Assembly: GCA_910578175.1 (NCBI GenBank)
Contig: CAJTPF010000006.1
Span: forward strand, 9,177-56,007
DNA: 46,831 nt
Reading direction: 5' to 3'
Source: an uncultured Lachnospiraceae bacterium
GTDB lineage: Bacteria; Bacillota; Clostridia; Lachnospirales; Lachnospiraceae
Shown: positions 44,501 through 46,831 of the stretch, piece after piece
Layout of the letters: each line of letters opens with the position of its first letter
Numbering within the stretch: position 1 is the stretch's first letter
Program-made: the position numbers and the translations under genes
Notes under the pieces: generated by a model
The model's input: the letters and a program-made list of their open reading frames with translations, nothing else
Databases searched by the model: none
Told to the model about the DNA's origin: nothing

Positions 44501-44851
44501 CGGCTGTTGGAAAGTTCCGCCGGAAAAGAAGACTGTGTCGTGCGGTATGGCGGAGACGAATTTCTTATTATACTGAATGACCGGCCGGAAGATTATGGTG
44601 TTCACATCGCCCAGAAGATTTTGGAAAGCGTTGATGATAGCCGGGGATTTCAGTCAACGATAGAAGCCGTCCATGAAAAGAAAACCGATATACCGAAAAC
44701 TCATCAGATCAGTTGTTCCATTGGCATTGCAACCGGTGCGACGGGTTCCTTTTCAGGAATATCAAAAATATTGAAACATGCAGACGATGCTTTATATCAC
44801 GTAAAAAAGACGACGAAGCATGATTATTTTGTATGGAGGAAAATGGATTGA
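41561..44851 (+). CDS. Large signalling protein: degenerate ATPase-like region, helical repeats, GAF-like and GGDEF
   Basis: A 1096-residue soluble protein. Residues 15-195 resemble the AAA/STAND module of signalling ATPases (YCPFLNLIRDLYYKH; LVLILNKLHLAQMSTILLLQEL; MVLVGTYNES) but lack a P-loop, and the Walker B acidic pair is replaced by Asn-Lys. Residues 240-730 are helical, TPR-like repeats. A coiled segment leads to a GAF-like domain (about 765-905) and a GGDEF domain (about 915-1096) with intact RYGGDEF and DLDNFKYCNDYFGHEAGD, so diguanylate cyclase activity is expected. The RxxD inhibitory site is GKED, lacking the Arg. GGGAG five bases before 41561 sets the start. The next gene overlaps its stop by TTGA. 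Confidence 0.85.
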   Translation: MKIEHKECIEKLIRELAMERKNTKKCFFKHYSSFELYENEISSLIKKYLAESDFLFFEFTGTILQDAYCPFLNLIRDLYYKHYADMDVKQFLKECGVYSLQRVLFENYIKHGICRREEDIIPREVGYEHVRFIQSVCNILEYMTQSHKLVLILNKLHLAQMSTILLLQELVWHRNLNNMVLVGTYNESFNVSTYMLRDWLKFKEKLDESDYIIKCDDEESGMDDDITEGFEPDILEINTYIKKINDMIYTLAFRQADYYLEIIYHAIEINKMDVGKKTRIRILLMYAAVAVYNRQSKHAYVLCKKVQDSDYLYQDIDSQYNYYCVLALVLLYSGQRKQALSAVENARAMARSMDGNDKLVQVDMLDILVLLNGCQDTFVWDVSMEIPKAVLNVAEQNNQKNHLAYAYLFGFIDMETMNFDDSDYFMKGIQIAKEIDNIELQLLAWQKNAVVASASGRFEDIIRYYNKCMEIIEGLERPWDEIQIYNGVGYSCILNEKYDMANDYFKKALGISLEMENSMMIIEAIYNMAVNGIAMGDYEAVAHYIVTELKAMEILRIERIRTCNKSKLYGMLIFAYIKLEMLYDAKLYFDKMKTTLIPFLEDESMNCDGWEDDIFLFHLVRGMLYKAEGHYREANDSYVRGRFIWNKARSKQEYVYTRFIEEEAKIFEIFGEEEKRINVLENGIAFCKKNKLLNNAERLQRLLEQKTLKQEVYNSALTESDLQLVLKSISVSGLKQELKNKNKMLDFFESWVEVLNQTCESVEELIYDSLNMFQNNFNIDNLIYIDVVNENPVIRFKDKNMDFNPVQARFLLDYMKGNRKKIIVSRFEKSFSIHEELISIFAKNSIASMIVIPFLKNDTISGIFVTISGRYVNFTENVNVFSEEDANAFRTAFRELLEAVNREEIKKQLKCSSITDTLTGLNNRQGLKQYFEEQFNIQEEFRIRPEEKQFTILYMDLDNFKYCNDYFGHEAGDAVIVAFSRLLESSAGKEDCVVRYGGDEFLIILNDRPEDYGVHIAQKILESVDDSRGFQSTIEAVHEKKTDIPKTHQISCSIGIATGATGSFSGISKILKHADDALYHVKKTTKHDYFVWRKMD

Positions 44852-46257
44852 AAGAAGCAGATGGATTAAAAGTTGACCTGGAGGACAATATCAGACGTTC
44901 GGTTTCTCCGTATCATACAGTGGAAAATGTAGGAACACTTTACCGGAAAGAAGGGTTTAGGGAATTAAAACAGGGAGAGCCTTTTCCGCTTCAGCCCGGC
45001 GGCAGATATTTTGTGTCTGTGTATGGTTCTACGCTGGCGGCGTTTGTGATCCGGACACCGGATGGAAACGGGGAGAAGCCGAATCTGAGGATCGCCTGTT
45101 CCCATACGGATGTACCTGCTTTCAAACTGAAACCGGACTGCGGGATCTTTACGGATACCGGAGGAGAACGGGGATATTTAAAATTAAATACCGAAGTGTA
45201 TGGCGGTCCCATTCTGAATACCTGGCTGGACCGGCCTCTTTCCGTAGCAGGAAGGGTAGCGGTCAGGGGAAGAAATTGTTTTTCGCCGGTAATGATATCC
45301 GTAGATTTTAAGGAACCGGTGCTTACGATACCAAACCTGGCGATTCATATGAATCGCCAGGTAAATAAAGGGATCGAACTGAACCGACAGAAAGATATGC
45401 TTCCTCTGGCGGCAGTCCGGAATCAGATCAGACAGGGGATGCCCGGGGAGCTGTTTCAGGAAAAACTGCTGGAGGCGGTAAACCGTCAGGCAGCTGCCGG
45501 CAGGGACAATGAAAAAGCGTTTGGAAAAGAACGCTTTGAACGGGAAGATATACTGGATTATGAGCTGTTTTTATATCAATGGGAATCCGGCTGCCGGATC
45601 GGTCTGGATTCTTCCATGTATTCTTCTCCCCGTCTGGATAACATGACATCCGTATATGGAATTACGGCAGGCCTGTTAAATGCCTCTGCTGATACCGCAA
45701 AGGAGAGCGGAAATGCCGGACTGCAGCAGTGCGGCATTGACATTGCACTGTATTTTGACAATGAGGAAATCGGCAGCCGTACCAAACAGGGAGCCGGCTC
45801 CAACGTGTTGCTCCTGCTGTTGGAAAAGATATACGCAGCTTTGGGAAAAAGCAGGGAAGAAATGATAAATGATATCTTTAACGGATTTATGTTATCCGTA
45901 GATGTGGCCCATGCTGCCCATCCAAATGCTCTGGAAAAATCGGATATTACCAACCGGGTAATTCTGAATTCCGGCATTGTTATCAAGGAATCCGCCAATC
46001 AGACATATGCAGGAGATGCGGCCGCCGTGTCCATGATTAAGCAGATGTGTCAGGAACAGGATATTCCGTATCAGGTATTTGTGAACCGTTCCGATATGGC
46101 AGGCGGTCAGACACTGGGTTCCATTTTATCTTCTTCGGTTCCCGTAAGAACCATAGATATCGGGGTTCCGGTGCTTGCCATGCATTCCGCCAGAGAACTG
46201 ATGGGTATGGAGGATCAAAAAAATTTAGAAAAACTTTTGACAGTATTCTACTCTTAG
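44848..46257 (+). CDS. apeB: M18 family aminopeptidase, second subtype
   Basis: A 469-residue metallo-aminopeptidase. Motifs include RIACSHTDVPAFKLKP, YGGPILNTWLDRPLSVAGRV, GLDSSMYSSPRLDNMTS, YFDNEEIGSRTKQGAGS, DVAHAAHPN and LAMHSARELMG, giving the usual His/Asp/Glu metal ligands. The start is best placed at TTG 44848: GGAGG (44835-44839) lies eight bases upstream and TTGA overlaps the stop of the GGDEF gene. ATG 44833 in the same frame contains that ribosome binding site and has none of its own. It is clearly diverged from the M18 gene at 26825. Confidence 0.9.
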   Translation: MKEADGLKVDLEDNIRRSVSPYHTVENVGTLYRKEGFRELKQGEPFPLQPGGRYFVSVYGSTLAAFVIRTPDGNGEKPNLRIACSHTDVPAFKLKPDCGIFTDTGGERGYLKLNTEVYGGPILNTWLDRPLSVAGRVAVRGRNCFSPVMISVDFKEPVLTIPNLAIHMNRQVNKGIELNRQKDMLPLAAVRNQIRQGMPGELFQEKLLEAVNRQAAAGRDNEKAFGKERFEREDILDYELFLYQWESGCRIGLDSSMYSSPRLDNMTSVYGITAGLLNASADTAKESGNAGLQQCGIDIALYFDNEEIGSRTKQGAGSNVLLLLLEKIYAALGKSREEMINDIFNGFMLSVDVAHAAHPNALEKSDITNRVILNSGIVIKESANQTYAGDAAAVSMIKQMCQEQDIPYQVFVNRSDMAGGQTLGSILSSSVPVRTIDIGVPVLAMHSARELMGMEDQKNLEKLLTVFYS

Positions 46258-46265
46258 AGTATTAT
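46237..46265 (+). promoter_or_regulatory. Promoter of glnS with internal palindrome
   Basis: TTGACA (46237-46242) and TATTAT (46260-46265), 17-bp spacer. It overlaps the end of the aminopeptidase gene. TACTCT-T-AGAGTA (46249-46261) is a perfect palindrome between the two boxes and includes the upstream stop codon. Confidence 0.6.
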
Positions 46266-46301
46266 AGTAGTATTAGCTTTTGAATGAAAGGATTTACAAA
46301 G

Positions 46302-46831
46302 ATGGAAAACGAGATGATTTCAAAGAACTTTATTGAGCAGATCATAGATAAAGATTTAGCGGACGGACACTATGACCATGTACAGACGAGATTTCCGCCG
46401 GAACCCAACGGATATCTTCACATTGGCCATGCAAAGTCTATTTTGCTGAATTACGGACTGGCAAAAAAATATAACGGCAGATTTAATATGAGATTTGACG
46501 ATACAAATCCTACAAAGGAAAAAACGGAATTTGTAGAGTCCATACTGGCAGATATCAAATGGCTGGGGGCGGACTGGGAAGACCGTTTGTTTTTTGCATC
46601 CAATTATTTCCAGCAGATGTATGAAGCAGCAGTGAAGCTGATAAAAAAAGGAAAAGCGTATGTCTGTGACCTGACGGCTGACGAAATCAGGGAGTACAGG
46701 GGCACGCTGCAGGAGCCGGGAAAGAACAGTCCTTACAGGGACAGGACCGTAGAGGAAAATCTGGAATTATTTGAGAATATGAAAAACGGGAAGTATCAGG
46801 ATGGGGAGAAAGTGTTGCGGGCCAAAATAGA
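46302..46831 (+). CDS. glnS: Glutamine--tRNA ligase, 5' part (cut by window end)
   Basis: The first 176 codons of a class I aminoacyl-tRNA synthetase: FPPEPNGYLHIGHAKS with the HIGH signature, FNMRFDDTNPTKE, IKWLGADW and AYVCDLTADEIREYRG. These are characteristic of glutaminyl-tRNA synthetase rather than the bacterial glutamyl enzyme. AAAGGA ends nine bases before ATG 46302. No stop codon occurs before the window ends. I looked for a T-box leader and saw none in the roughly 35-base untranslated region. Confidence 0.93.
   Translation, partial: MENEMISKNFIEQIIDKDLADGHYDHVQTRFPPEPNGYLHIGHAKSILLNYGLAKKYNGRFNMRFDDTNPTKEKTEFVESILADIKWLGADWEDRLFFASNYFQQMYEAAVKLIKKGKAYVCDLTADEIREYRGTLQEPGKNSPYRDRTVEENLELFENMKNGKYQDGEKVLRAKI

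Noticed and set aside
46258..46301. T-box leader before glnS
   Set aside because: The untranslated region is too short and no specifier stem, AG-bulge or TGGNACCGCG-like T-box sequence is visible.

Overview
The window looks like a chromosomal segment of a gut-type Clostridia, most likely Lachnospiraceae. It has moderate GC, almost all genes on the + strand, strong AGGAGG ribosome binding sites, and TTGACA/TATAAT promoters with 17-bp spacers. The gene content fits too: BspA-like leucine-rich-repeat surface proteins, a DUF6106 protein, a BceRSAB module, M18 aminopeptidases and a bile salt hydrolase. The family assignment is inferred from protein content, not from a marker gene.

Positions 1-11.8 kb are an accessory cell-surface locus. 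Four large secreted proteins are built from shared modules: LRR_5 arrays with a common cap, MBG-like beta repeats, fibronectin III pairs, an NlpC/P60-like peptidase, ChW-like repeats and an LPETG anchor. Two decayed copies of the same modules lie between and after them (1987-2765 and 11190-11782). A hypothetical gene with its own promoter (10415) sits before the second relic, and a choloylglycine hydrolase (11871) follows.

Positions 12.9-18.6 kb are core metabolism. They hold tgt and yajC, then an FMN riboswitch with a visible terminator/antiterminator platform, then ribD-ribE-ribBA-ribH, closed by a strong terminator. Positions 18.7-28.2 kb hold a cell-wall amidase, a znuACB-type metal transporter with a structured leader, a membrane-anchored protein with a cysteine-less transglutaminase-like domain, an ABC-F ATPase, a PflA-like radical SAM protein and an M18 aminopeptidase. 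A probably 5'-truncated DUF4367-like gene (28209) follows.

Positions 29.1-33.6 kb form a Bce-type antimicrobial-peptide sensing and resistance module: response regulator, intramembrane-sensing kinase, ATPase and permease. A TTACA-N4-TGTAA box lies before the ATPase gene, and the regulator has an unusually short receiver domain.

Positions 33.6-46.8 kb are mostly housekeeping: lepA, hemW, a DUF6106 gene, guaB, a GH31 glycosidase and greA. They are followed by a 1096-residue protein combining a degenerate ATPase-like region, helical repeats, a GAF-like domain and GGDEF, a second M18 aminopeptidase coupled to it by a TTGA overlap, and the 5' part of glnS running off the window.

I saw no tRNA or rRNA gene, CRISPR array, transposase, integrase or phage gene. 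The most unusual items are the GGDEF fusion, the recombining surface-protein locus with its 30-bp-periodic promoter repeats, the shortened receiver domain, the inactive-looking transglutaminase fold and the hairpins in front of the zinc transporter operon.
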